From DASWZN01 sp036404435 (GTDB lineage Bacteria > Acidobacteriota > Terriglobia > Bryobacterales > Bryobacteraceae), in the NCBI GenBank assembly GCA_036404435.1, contig DASWZN010000018.1, positions 72,179 to 136,178 on the forward strand: a DNA stretch of 64,000 nt. The letters are read 5' to 3'. The notes beneath the pieces were generated by a model. It saw only the letters and a program-made list of their open reading frames with translations, was not told the DNA's origin and ran no database searches. The translations under genes were made by a program, and so were the position numbers. Every line of letters starts with the position of its first letter. Positions within the stretch are counted from its first letter, which is position 1. Below, piece by piece: positions 42,967 to 50,718 of the stretch.

Positions 42967-43524
42967 ATGGTCCCAGTCTACGAGAACTATAAGGACTACC
43001 CGGCGCCACGGTACGCTCGTGCCGCAATCGAGAACATTCTCGCGAAATTGCCGCAGCAGTACCTGTCGGGTCTGCGGTCCGTGGTGTTGACGAACGCGAC
43101 GGCCGTCGGCGAAGGAAAGACGCATAGGATCAAGGGCAAGAAGTACCTTCGCCGGGAGTGCCTCGGATACTACCACCCCAAGACAACTGATGGACAAGCG
43201 TGGATCGAGATCGTCGTCGACAACGTGATCGCCGGTTGGCCCACGTCGGGAATCGCACGGGTGCTCTGGCGCTTCCCGCTGATACGGAACGCGCGATTTG
43301 CGCAAACGTTGTGTCACGAGGTCGGCCACCATTTGGATCACATTCTCGGGGCCCCCGCCCCCAGCGGCGAGGCGGCCGCCGAGGCATGGAAGAAACGGCT
43401 ACTACGCCTTTACGGCCGCAGACAATACTGGTACCTTGTGCCTTTCATGAGGCTCTGCGCGGGCCTCCTGGAAACGATCCTTCGGGTAGCGGCGCGGAGG
43501 CGCGAGGCGGCCCGCTCCCGATAG
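42967..43524 (+). CDS. Putative zinc metallopeptidase (HExxH)
   Basis: 185 residues without a signal peptide. A single zinc-binding HEVGHHLDH motif near residue 120 follows a strand-rich half (YLSGLRSVVLTNATAVGEG, WIEIVVDNVIAGWP). The C-terminal 50 residues are helical and basic. It lies 9 nt after the M64 gene on the same strand, so it may be co-transcribed, but the two are not homologous. The family is not recognised; the motif supports a zincin-like hydrolase, and the substrate is unknown. Confidence 0.65.
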   Translation: MVPVYENYKDYPAPRYARAAIENILAKLPQQYLSGLRSVVLTNATAVGEGKTHRIKGKKYLRRECLGYYHPKTTDGQAWIEIVVDNVIAGWPTSGIARVLWRFPLIRNARFAQTLCHEVGHHLDHILGAPAPSGEAAAEAWKKRLLRLYGRRQYWYLVPFMRLCAGLLETILRVAARRREAARSR

Positions 43525-43581
43525 TCGCGGCACGCGTTTCCCGGCCAGTCGAACAAGAAAAGCCTTGACAAACCCGCTAAG

Positions 43582-44001
43582 ATGCCTGACACTATACATA
43601 GCAATACAATGTATATGGCAAACAAGAGCCAACCTCCCGCCCCCGACAACTGGGACGCCCAGCTTCGCAAGGGCTGCCTCGAACTCGCCATCCTCGCCAG
43701 CCTCTGGGCGGAGCCGCTCTACGGCCTCGCCATCCTCCGCGCCCTCCTCGGCCGCGGCGGAATGGAGGTGGCCGAGGGCACGCTCTACCCCATCCTGAAC
43801 CGGCTCCGCATCGACGGGCTGGTCACCTCCGAATGGCGTGACGCGGGAACCGGCCACCCGCGCAAGTACTACACGCTCACCGGGCCGGGCCGCGCCAAGG
43901 CCAGGGAGATGGCCGCGGCGTGGAGCGCATTCTCCGCACAGATGGACGAGATCGTCTCCGCGGTCCGGACGAAAGGAAAGCACCATGGCGACACAAACTG
44001 A
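43582..44001 (+). CDS. PadR family transcriptional regulator
   Basis: Up to 139 residues. Winged helix with LRKGCLELAILASLWAEPLYG, LAILRALLGRG, EGTLYPILNRLRIDGLV and RKYYTLTGPGRAKAREMA, the typical PadR core, plus a C-terminal helix for dimerisation. In-frame ATGs at 43582, 43609 and 43615 are all possible; the last two lie inside an inverted repeat (43593-43615). It overlaps the HAAS-domain gene by 17 nt, the PadR-DUF1700 arrangement common in Firmicutes and Acidobacteria. It probably represses its own operon. Confidence 0.93.
   Translation: MPDTIHSNTMYMANKSQPPAPDNWDAQLRKGCLELAILASLWAEPLYGLAILRALLGRGGMEVAEGTLYPILNRLRIDGLVTSEWRDAGTGHPRKYYTLTGPGRAKAREMAAAWSAFSAQMDEIVSAVRTKGKHHGDTN
43593..43615. 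promoter_or_regulatory. Inverted repeat at the padR start (candidate operator)
   Basis: TATACAT, nine bases, ATGTATA: a perfect 7-bp inverted repeat in an otherwise GC-rich region. It contains the ACAT/ATGT words seen in PadR-type operators and overlaps two of the three possible padR start codons. A TTGACA lies at 43565-43570. Autoregulation is the simplest reading. Confidence 0.55.
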
Positions 44002-44584
44002 CCCGCGCTCGCAAATCGAACGTTACTTGTTGCGCCTGCGAGCGGCGCTGGGCCGGCTGCCGGATGACGAGAAGGCCGAGATCCTGTCCGACATACGCAA
44101 CCACATCGAGGAGCGGTTGTCCGACGCCGCCGAAGGGCAAGCTGAGATTGTCACCGAGACCATCGCGGCCCTCGGCAGCCCGGAATCGCTGGCGGAGTCG
44201 TATCACCGCGAACGCCTGATGGCCCGCGCCAGCGTCTCCGCGGCGCCAACGGCGCTACTGCACGCGACGTTTCAATGGGCGCTAACCGGACTGCGCGGCT
44301 TCCTCGCGTTCCTGGTGCTGCTTCTCGGCTACTCGCTCGGACTCGGGTTCCTGGTCTGTGCGTTGCTGAAGCCTTTTCTGTGGAATCACGTCGGGCTGTG
44401 GCTCGATCCCCCCGCGTTTTCGCTAGGCTACATCAGCCCGGACTGGCACGGCGCGCGAGAACTCTTGGGTTGGTGGATCATACCAATCGGCTACACGGTC
44501 GGCCCGCTATTCCTGATCTGGACCACGCGCCTGGTCCAATGTCTGCTTCGCCGGCGCTCCGCTCACTCCATGGAGGCATTATGA
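43985..44584 (+). CDS. HAAS/DUF1700-type membrane protein
   Basis: 199 residues. The N-terminal HAAS segment (SQIERYLLRLRAALGRLPDD, EKAEILSDIRNHIEERLSDA, ALGSPESLAESYHRERLM) is a cytoplasmic alpha-helical adaptor, then membrane helices (GFLAFLVLLLGYSLGLGFLV and a second pair near WWIIPIGYTVGPLFLIW). Proteins of this class are encoded next to PadR regulators and are thought to act with them, but the molecular role is unknown. ATG 43985 follows AAGGAAAG. It overlaps both neighbours. Confidence 0.85.
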   Translation: MATQTDPRSQIERYLLRLRAALGRLPDDEKAEILSDIRNHIEERLSDAAEGQAEIVTETIAALGSPESLAESYHRERLMARASVSAAPTALLHATFQWALTGLRGFLAFLVLLLGYSLGLGFLVCALLKPFLWNHVGLWLDPPAFSLGYISPDWHGARELLGWWIIPIGYTVGPLFLIWTTRLVQCLLRRRSAHSMEAL

Positions 44585-45939
44585 GAATCCTGACAATCCT
44601 GGCGGCGTGCGTCGCCATCCTCGGCGCACAGACTGCGCCTTTTGAAGGAGCCTGGTCCGGCACGCTCGACGCCGGCGGCCAGAAGCTTCGAATCGGATTC
44701 AACATCAAGAGCCAGGACGGCAAGCTGTCGGCCACCTTGGACAGTCCAGACCAGGGAGCGCTCGGCCTCCCGCTCGATTCCGTCACCGTCGATGGCAACC
44801 GGATTCGCTTCTCGATGCAGTCGCTGGCGCTGTCCTATGAGGGCGTGCTGGGCGGCGGCCGGATCGAAGGCACCTTGACCCAGGGCGGGCAGAAGATGCC
44901 CCTCGCTTTCGAACGCGGCAAACCGAAAGCCGTGGCCAGGCCGCAGTACCCGGCGCCGCCATTTCCCTATGACGCCGAGGAAGTGATCGTGTCGAGCGGT
45001 GACGTCCAACTCGCCGGCACGTTCACGCATCCCAAGCACGGCGGACCGTTCGCGGCGATCCTGCTCGTGACCGGCTCCGGGCCCCAGGATCGCGACGAGA
45101 CGGTCTTCGGGCAGAAGCCGTTCCTGGTGATATCGGACTACCTGACGCGCGCCGGATACGCGGTGCTGCGTTTGGACGACCGCGGCACAGCCAAGTCCAC
45201 GGGCAGCTTCCGCGCCTCCGGCCTCGCGGAATTCACGGGCGATGCGCTCGCCGCCGTCGGTTGGTTGAAGGCTCGTCCCGATGTCAACGGCAAACGGATT
45301 GGCATTCTGGGGCACAGCGAGGGTGGCATGGTGGGCCCGCTCGCGGCGGTGCGCTCGGACGACGTGGCTTTCGTGATCATGCTGGCCGGCCCCGCACAGC
45401 CCTTCGACGAATTGCTGGCCGAGCAATCGGCGGGGATGATGCGCGCCGGGGGCGCCCCGGAAGCGCTCATTGAAGCCGATCTCGAAATCAGCCATCAGGC
45501 ATTCGCCATCTTACGCCAGGAGCCCGACAACGCCAAAGCTCGGGAGCGTTTGCAGCAAGTGGCCGCGGAATGGAAGACGAAGCAGCCGGAGCTGGCAACT
45601 CAGTTCGAAGCGGGGCTGGCGCAACTGCTCACACCGGAACTCCGCTCCCTGTTCGCCTACTCAGCCGCCGAGACGCTGGCGAAGCTCCGCTGTCCGGTGT
45701 TGGCTTTGTTTGGCGGCAAGGATCTGCAGGTGCCCGCCGATTCGAACATACGGGCGGCGGCCGCGGCGTTCACCGCCGGCCACGTCGCCTCCTTCACACT
45801 GGTGAAACTCGCGGGCCTGAATCATCTGTTCCAGACCGCGAAAACCGGCAGCGTTGCCGAGTACGCCGCGAGTGAGGAGACGATCTCGCCGCGGGCGCTC
45901 GATACCATGGCAGCCTGGCTCCGAAGCAACGTGCAGTAG
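44581..45939 (+). CDS. Alpha/beta hydrolase (serine hydrolase, S9/S33-like), secreted
   Basis: 452 residues, signal peptide about 1-17 (MRILTILAACVAILGAQ). An N-terminal beta domain of about 110 residues (FEGAWSGTLDAGGQKLRIGF) precedes the hydrolase fold: VTGSGPQDRDE, nucleophile elbow GILGHSEGGMVGPLAAV, acid in LALFGGKDLQVPAD and His in GLNHLFQ. The catalytic triad is therefore complete. ATG overlaps the HAAS stop (ATGA). It may hydrolyse an ester or peptide at the cell envelope; its PadR-HAAS operon suggests regulated expression. Substrate unknown. Confidence 0.88.
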   Translation: MRILTILAACVAILGAQTAPFEGAWSGTLDAGGQKLRIGFNIKSQDGKLSATLDSPDQGALGLPLDSVTVDGNRIRFSMQSLALSYEGVLGGGRIEGTLTQGGQKMPLAFERGKPKAVARPQYPAPPFPYDAEEVIVSSGDVQLAGTFTHPKHGGPFAAILLVTGSGPQDRDETVFGQKPFLVISDYLTRAGYAVLRLDDRGTAKSTGSFRASGLAEFTGDALAAVGWLKARPDVNGKRIGILGHSEGGMVGPLAAVRSDDVAFVIMLAGPAQPFDELLAEQSAGMMRAGGAPEALIEADLEISHQAFAILRQEPDNAKARERLQQVAAEWKTKQPELATQFEAGLAQLLTPELRSLFAYSAAETLAKLRCPVLALFGGKDLQVPADSNIRAAAAAFTAGHVASFTLVKLAGLNHLFQTAKTGSVAEYAASEETISPRALDTMAAWLRSNVQ

Positions 45940-45994
45940 TGTGGCGCACGACTCACAGGCTGATGAAAAAGCCCAAGAAAGGCCAAAACATTTC

Positions 45995-46072
45995 GGGCCG
46001 CCGATGAACGCGGATAAACGCCGATTGGAAACAAATGATTTATCCGTGTTGATCGGCGTTGATCGGCGGCCC
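45995..46072. repeat. Palindromic intergenic repeat between convergent genes
   Basis: GGGCCGCCGAT at the left and ATCGGCGGCCC at the right form perfect 11-bp ends; inside are imperfect ACGCGGATAAACGCCGAT and ATCCGTGTTGATCGGCGTT arms. It lies between the convergent hydrolase and serC genes and can fold to a long hairpin. It looks like a dispersed REP-type element and may act as a bidirectional terminator. Confidence 0.6.
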
Positions 46073-46151
46073 AGATTGTTTTCTGGCACCTCTTCAGCCC
46101 CCGCTTCAGCATGCAGTGGCGAACTTCGCTAAAGCGCGCGCTGCGTCGAGC

Positions 46152-47249
46152 TCAGCCGTTCTTCCGCTCGAATTCCTTCATGTAGGCGGCCAGTGTCTGG
46201 GCGCCTTCGAGCGGCATGGCGTTGTACATGGAGGCGCGCACGCCGCCCACGTCCCGGTATCCCTTGAGCGCGTACAGGCCTTCCTTGAGCGCGCCCTTCA
46301 GGAACTGGTCGAGCAACTCCTGATTGGGCAGGTGGAACGTGATGTTCATCTTCGAGCGATGCTCAGGCTGAACGACGCCCTTGTAGAAGCTGGATGCATC
46401 GATGACGTCGTAAACCAGCTTCGCCTTCGCGTCGTTCACGGCCTCGATCGCCGCCACGCCGCCCTGCTCCTTCAGCCACTGGAGCACGAGCCACGTCACG
46501 TAGATGTTGAACGTGCTGGGCGTGTTCACGAGCGAGTTCCCTTTGTCCACGCTGGCGTAGTTGAGCAGCAGCGGCGTCACAGGCAGCGCCTGCCCGAGGA
46601 GGTCCTTGCGGATGACCACGAGCGCGGTTCCCGATGGGCCGAGGTTCTTCTGGAGCCCGGCGTAAATCACGCCGAAGCGCGAGTAGTCTATGACCCGCGA
46701 CAGGATCTCCGAAGTCGAATCTCCCACCAGCGGCGCCTGGCCCGTGTCGGGGAAGGCGTTCCAGCGCGAGCCATAGACCGTGTTGTTGGTCGTGATGTGA
46801 ACGTAGGCGGCATCCTGGTCGACGGCGGCGGGATCGACCGCGGGGATGCGGTCGAAGCCGGTGTCGCGGCTGCTGGCCAGCACCCGGATGTCGCCATACG
46901 GGGCGGCGTCCTTGATGGCATTGGCCGAGAAAACGCCCGTCTCCACGTACAGGGCTTTGCGCGAGGGCGACCGTCCGATCAGGTTCAGGGGCACGGCCGA
47001 GAACTGCATTCTGCCGCCTCCGGCGACGAACAGAACGCTGTAATCGGCAGGCAGGCCGGCCAGTTCCCGAAACAGACTGGTGGCGCCGTCAACGATGGCC
47101 ACGAAGTCCTTCGCCCGATGGCTGATCTCGATGACGGAAGCGCCAAGGCCGCCGTAGTTGAGGAATTCTTCCTTGATCCTGACCATGACCGCGTCGGGAA
47201 GCATGGCGGGACCGGGGCTGAAATTGTAGATGCGACCGTTGCTGAGCAT
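46152..47249 (-). CDS. serC: Phosphoserine aminotransferase
   Basis: 365 residues. PLP-dependent enzyme of serine biosynthesis (3-phosphohydroxypyruvate plus glutamate to phosphoserine), also active in pyridoxal-phosphate synthesis. It begins YNFSPGPAMLPDAVM; FVAGGGRMQFSAVPLNL binds PLP phosphate, HITTNNTVYGSRWN is conserved, and the PLP lysine is in YAGLQKNLGPSG. RHRSKMNITFHLPN matches the usual C-terminal half. Length is normal. A 21-bp palindrome overlaps the start codon (47248-47268), so the ribosome site is not obvious and expression may be controlled there. It lies 86 nt downstream of a TonB receptor gene. Confidence 0.96.
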   Translation of the reverse strand: MLSNGRIYNFSPGPAMLPDAVMVRIKEEFLNYGGLGASVIEISHRAKDFVAIVDGATSLFRELAGLPADYSVLFVAGGGRMQFSAVPLNLIGRSPSRKALYVETGVFSANAIKDAAPYGDIRVLASSRDTGFDRIPAVDPAAVDQDAAYVHITTNNTVYGSRWNAFPDTGQAPLVGDSTSEILSRVIDYSRFGVIYAGLQKNLGPSGTALVVIRKDLLGQALPVTPLLLNYASVDKGNSLVNTPSTFNIYVTWLVLQWLKEQGGVAAIEAVNDAKAKLVYDVIDASSFYKGVVQPEHRSKMNITFHLPNQELLDQFLKGALKEGLYALKGYRDVGGVRASMYNAMPLEGAQTLAAYMKEFERKNG

Positions 47250-47268
47250 TTGGTAAATGTTACCAAAT
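47248..47268. promoter_or_regulatory. 21-bp palindrome at the serC start
   Basis: ATTTGGTAA, three bases, TTACCAAAT: a perfect 9-bp inverted repeat, AT-rich within a GC-rich region, overlapping the serC ATG. It would work as an operator or as a hairpin masking the start codon. The binding factor is not known. Confidence 0.6.
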
Positions 47269-47335
47269 CGCTCGTCGGCTGTGGCCCGGCCGAATTGCGC
47301 CACCGCGGCCTGGGTTGAGCCACGCGGAGTCGGCC

Positions 47336-50161
47336 TCAAAAGTGAAAACCGATCGTTGCCGTCAGTGCGCGCGGCGTGACGTAGTGCGTGCCGCTGAAGG
47401 TCGAGAGGAAATTGTAAAGCGCCACCTTGTTTGTCACATTGACGACCGCCAGGCGGGCGCTCCACTTGTACTTGTCCCCGTGAAAAAGGTTGTCGTGTCC
47501 CACAGCGATGTCGAACAGGCTGCGCGGCTGGATGCGGGGCGGATTGTGATCGTCATTTTCCGTGCCAGCCGCCGGAATCTTAACCAGGTTGGATCCGTAC
47601 TGCGAAGCCGGGCAGAGTCCGGTTGGACTGATGGGAGTCGTCGGGGTCGCGAAAACACTGCCGCAATAGAGGCCGGCCTCGAACTGCTGGTCCGGCGTCA
47701 AGCCGGAAACGTCCACGATGGAGGCCGTTCCATTGGGCCCGTTGACGCAATTGCCGCCCGCGCAGGGCACCGGGCCAGCGACCAGGCCGCTATCGTAGCG
47801 CCAGTTGAAGCCGATCCAAGGCGCCTTTTTGCTGGGAGGCTGGTACTGAAGATGGGTGGTTTGGTTGAAGTGCTCGTCGTGATCGATGCGGAATACCTGG
47901 TCGGTTCCGGTTGAAGTCGGAGTCGCTCCGATGCCGCTAACCTGAGGGCCAAAGAAGCGCGCAGCGACGGAGGACAGGACGATGAACGCGGTCAGGCCGT
48001 GGAAGTTCGGAACGCTGGCGCGGATCGCATAGCCGGGGATCTTCGACTTGCTCCACTCGATCGGGTAAGTGATGGGGGTATTGCCGAGCACGCTGAAATC
48101 GTAAGCCCGATCCGTGTACTTCCATATGTACTCGCCGTCAATCACAAGGTACTTGCCAAAGGCCTGCTCGAGGCCGGCATGGTATTCGTTCCGCGTTCCG
48201 GGCTCGAGCGGCGCGGCCAGGCACGGATAGCCCTGGATGAGCGCCGAGAGGGCGTTGATTACGGGGTCGTTACAACCGTTGCTGGCCAGGACCAGATTCT
48301 CGTTGAAGGGCGTCTCCATTGTGCGCGCGTAAGAGACGCGGAACACGGTGTTCGTTCCCTTGATGTTGTAGGAAACTCCGAGACGGGGTTCGGCCAACCC
48401 GGCGCTGGTGATTCCATTGTAGACATCGCCGCGAATTCCGAGATTGACGGTCCAGTTCTTGAAAGAGACCGCGTCCTGGATATAGAGGGCCAGTTCCTTG
48501 ATGTCCGCGTGACCTCGAAAAGTGTAGGACCCGACGCCGGGGCCTGGGCGGGTCAGATCGTAGGGAGCGAGGACGGAGACGTAACCGGCATTGGCGGACA
48601 GGCTTCCGGTGCACTGGCTCTGGCCGGTGATCGCGGGATCGGTGTTGGCGCTACCATCGGCATTCAAACATGGAGCGTTGAATGCGGGATCGACGATGCC
48701 GAGGGTATCGGCTTCAGTGAGGAGCGTGTGCTCGTAGAGGATTCCCACTTTCAGGTTGTTGACACCTTTGACGTAGGACAAGTCGGCGTGTGCGCCGATG
48801 TTGGTCAGCCTCCGGCTCTGAGCCTCGGAGGTGGTTTGGAGCCCGGGAGTGAAGTCAGCGAACGGGTTCGCGCTGGGATAGTAGTTGAATTGATCCTGGC
48901 GGACGAAACCGCCGAGGGTGAGAACCGTAGTATTGTTGAGGAGGCGGGTGTAGGTGGGCGCGATGTTGAACGTTCGGATCTTCGAACGCTGGTCCTGAGG
49001 TCCAACCGGCAGGCCGTTGGGACCGAGGCCTCCATTATCGACCACCAGTCCGTTCCAGGCAGCGGCGGTCTGGGCATCGTAGGAATTGGGGGTCTGGAAC
49101 CATGAGCGCGTGAAGCCGAGATTGACGCTGATGGTGTCCGCCTGGGAGAACTTGTAGTCGACGCGGTCGAAGAAGTTCTCTTCGTTGCCGTGATCGTGAA
49201 AGACCTGGAGCTCGGGGCCATCGAGAAAGCGGCCCGTGTCGAGCCCGCTGGCGGAGATGAAGTTGCCCCAACTCTTGACTCCGTACGCGAGGTCGAACGA
49301 TCCGTTGGAAGTTCCGAAAGTGCCGTAAGACGCGGTCGCGTCGCCATGGGGCTGAGTCTCACCGAGCCCCGAACGGGTGGTCACTACGATCACCAGGCTG
49401 GTTTTATCGCCGTACTGAGCAGGTGGGGCGCCTTCGATCACTTCCATCGACTCGACGGAGTCGACGGGAATCTGATTGGAGAAGACCTTGCTTTGCTGGT
49501 CGGTGATGGGCTGGCCGTCGACGGAAAATGAGTTCTCCGCGTGATCGCCGAGCCCGTGAAACAGGCCGTTCGAATCCGCCGCAACCCCGGGCACGGCGAG
49601 CGTGACCAGCGAGCTCACCGACGACGAAGCGCTTTCGAGAGGCAGCTTGTCAAAGAGCCCCCGATCGACGTCCGTGTGGGTGATGGGTACGGTCTCGACC
49701 AGGTCCTCCCCGGCTGTTACCGTCACCTCGGTGTTGGAAGCGCCGAGCTTCAGGGCCACTGTGAGGTCGAGAGCTACCGGCGAGCGCACGTTCACGTCCT
49801 GTGCGGTCGACTGAAACCCGGCGGCTGCCACGATGAGGTGATAGTTGTTGTATGGAAGGTTGTCGAATCCAAAGTTTCCCTGGTCATCGGTCTGGACGGT
49901 CCGGCTATAGTGCGAGACGGGATTCTCGATGCTCACCGCAGCGCCCTTGATGACGGCTCCCGATGGGTCCAGGACCGCACCCCGAACTGTTCCGGAGTTC
50001 CCAGATGACGCGGACCGGGCCGGTTCTGTCGAGATGCACAAGAGGAAAACCGGCAGGGCAGCGGCGAGAACTCCTCGCAACACTCGCATGCCACGGTTGC
50101 GGGCGGCGCCGGAGGGTTGCGTGACCAGACCTGCCAACATGTGCAAGTATTTGAAATACAT
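47336..50161 (-). CDS. TonB-dependent receptor with carboxypeptidase-regulatory-like domain
   Basis: 941-residue outer-membrane receptor. Signal region with RVLRGVLAAALPVFLLCIS, then a carboxypeptidase-regulatory-like domain (GTVRGAVLDPSGAVIKGAAV), a plug (FSVDGQPITDQQSKVFSNQI and EVIEGAPPAQYGDKTSLVIV) and a barrel ending in ALTATIGFHF. It is more like a canonical ligand-gated receptor than the one at 31686 because the plug motifs are well kept. ATG 50161 follows AAGGAG. A small His/Cys-rich membrane protein is encoded just upstream, so the transported species may be a metal or metal complex; that is inference. Confidence 0.92.
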   Translation of the reverse strand: MYFKYLHMLAGLVTQPSGAARNRGMRVLRGVLAAALPVFLLCISTEPARSASSGNSGTVRGAVLDPSGAVIKGAAVSIENPVSHYSRTVQTDDQGNFGFDNLPYNNYHLIVAAAGFQSTAQDVNVRSPVALDLTVALKLGASNTEVTVTAGEDLVETVPITHTDVDRGLFDKLPLESASSSVSSLVTLAVPGVAADSNGLFHGLGDHAENSFSVDGQPITDQQSKVFSNQIPVDSVESMEVIEGAPPAQYGDKTSLVIVVTTRSGLGETQPHGDATASYGTFGTSNGSFDLAYGVKSWGNFISASGLDTGRFLDGPELQVFHDHGNEENFFDRVDYKFSQADTISVNLGFTRSWFQTPNSYDAQTAAAWNGLVVDNGGLGPNGLPVGPQDQRSKIRTFNIAPTYTRLLNNTTVLTLGGFVRQDQFNYYPSANPFADFTPGLQTTSEAQSRRLTNIGAHADLSYVKGVNNLKVGILYEHTLLTEADTLGIVDPAFNAPCLNADGSANTDPAITGQSQCTGSLSANAGYVSVLAPYDLTRPGPGVGSYTFRGHADIKELALYIQDAVSFKNWTVNLGIRGDVYNGITSAGLAEPRLGVSYNIKGTNTVFRVSYARTMETPFNENLVLASNGCNDPVINALSALIQGYPCLAAPLEPGTRNEYHAGLEQAFGKYLVIDGEYIWKYTDRAYDFSVLGNTPITYPIEWSKSKIPGYAIRASVPNFHGLTAFIVLSSVAARFFGPQVSGIGATPTSTGTDQVFRIDHDEHFNQTTHLQYQPPSKKAPWIGFNWRYDSGLVAGPVPCAGGNCVNGPNGTASIVDVSGLTPDQQFEAGLYCGSVFATPTTPISPTGLCPASQYGSNLVKIPAAGTENDDHNPPRIQPRSLFDIAVGHDNLFHGDKYKWSARLAVVNVTNKVALYNFLSTFSGTHYVTPRALTATIGFHF

Positions 50162-50244
50162 AGAGCTATCTCCTTCATAAACGACTTGAAGAGGCTGGGA
50201 GCCCAACTCCGGTCGGGGAATTGCGCAAAACGAAAGGAGAAGGG

Positions 50245-50550
50245 CTATGCGGGAGGTGCGCGGGAGAAGTTAAGGACAGGCGACTGATCGCCCGGGAGGA
50301 CGGGCTCCTCACGCCAGCAGCGCCACTCCGTGATCGTGGCCGGCGTGGTATCGGGGGCGATGGCCGCTTCGAGGGCAGGCAGGTGGGCCGCATGGCAGAT
50401 TACGCAGCAATGGTCGCCATTCCCGTGGTCGTGGGAGTGAACCGTAATGGCTGCGGCGGTTTGGACGCCGGCAAAGCAAGCCAGCAGGAGCAGAACGAGC
50501 GCAGGACGGACCCAGCGAACGGCAACGCGGTCCGGATCGGCCCAGTGCAA
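50245..50550 (-). CDS. Small His/Cys-rich membrane-anchored protein (DUF2946-like)
   Basis: 101 residues from a TTG with AGGGAG upstream. One hydrophobic segment (VLLLLACFAGVQTAAA) acts as signal or anchor, followed by a His/Cys cluster, HSHDHGNGDHCCVICHAAH. This resembles DUF2946-type proteins found next to TonB receptors in metal uptake loci; the family match is tentative. It sits 83 nt upstream of the TonB receptor gene, same strand. The cluster could bind copper or zinc; CVICH could also be a heme site, but one is less likely in so short a protein. Confidence 0.6.
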   Translation of the reverse strand: MHWADPDRVAVRWVRPALVLLLLACFAGVQTAAAITVHSHDHGNGDHCCVICHAAHLPALEAAIAPDTTPATITEWRCWREEPVLPGDQSPVLNFSRAPPA

Positions 50551-50608
50551 TAGAGACTCCCTCTCTATCTTAGATGGAACAGGGCGGCCAAGGTTTCGAA
50601 AACCTCGG

Positions 50609-50710
50609 GTGGGGCAGGCGGTGGGGCAGGCGTCCACGCCTGCGCGGGACAGTCCACGTCCCGCCGTGCCAGAGCTGGAGGTCCGGCGCAGTCCTGGAGG
50701 ACTGCCCCAC
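50609..50710. repeat. Intergenic palindromic repeat cluster (REP-like)
   Basis: GTGGGGCAG occurs twice on the left (50609 and 50621) and its complement CTGCCCCAC on the right (50702-50710). Between them are small hairpins such as GCAGGCG-TCCA-CGCCTGC and GCGGGAC...GTCCCGC. It lies just after the ilvD stop and ahead of the small metal-binding-like gene, so it may stop ilvD transcription. Confidence 0.6.
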
Positions 50711-50718
50711 GTGTCCCC

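Noticed and set aside
43565..43598. TTGACA followed by TATACA as a padR promoter
   Set aside because: The spacing is 22 nt, too long for a normal sigma-70 promoter, and no better -10 is present.
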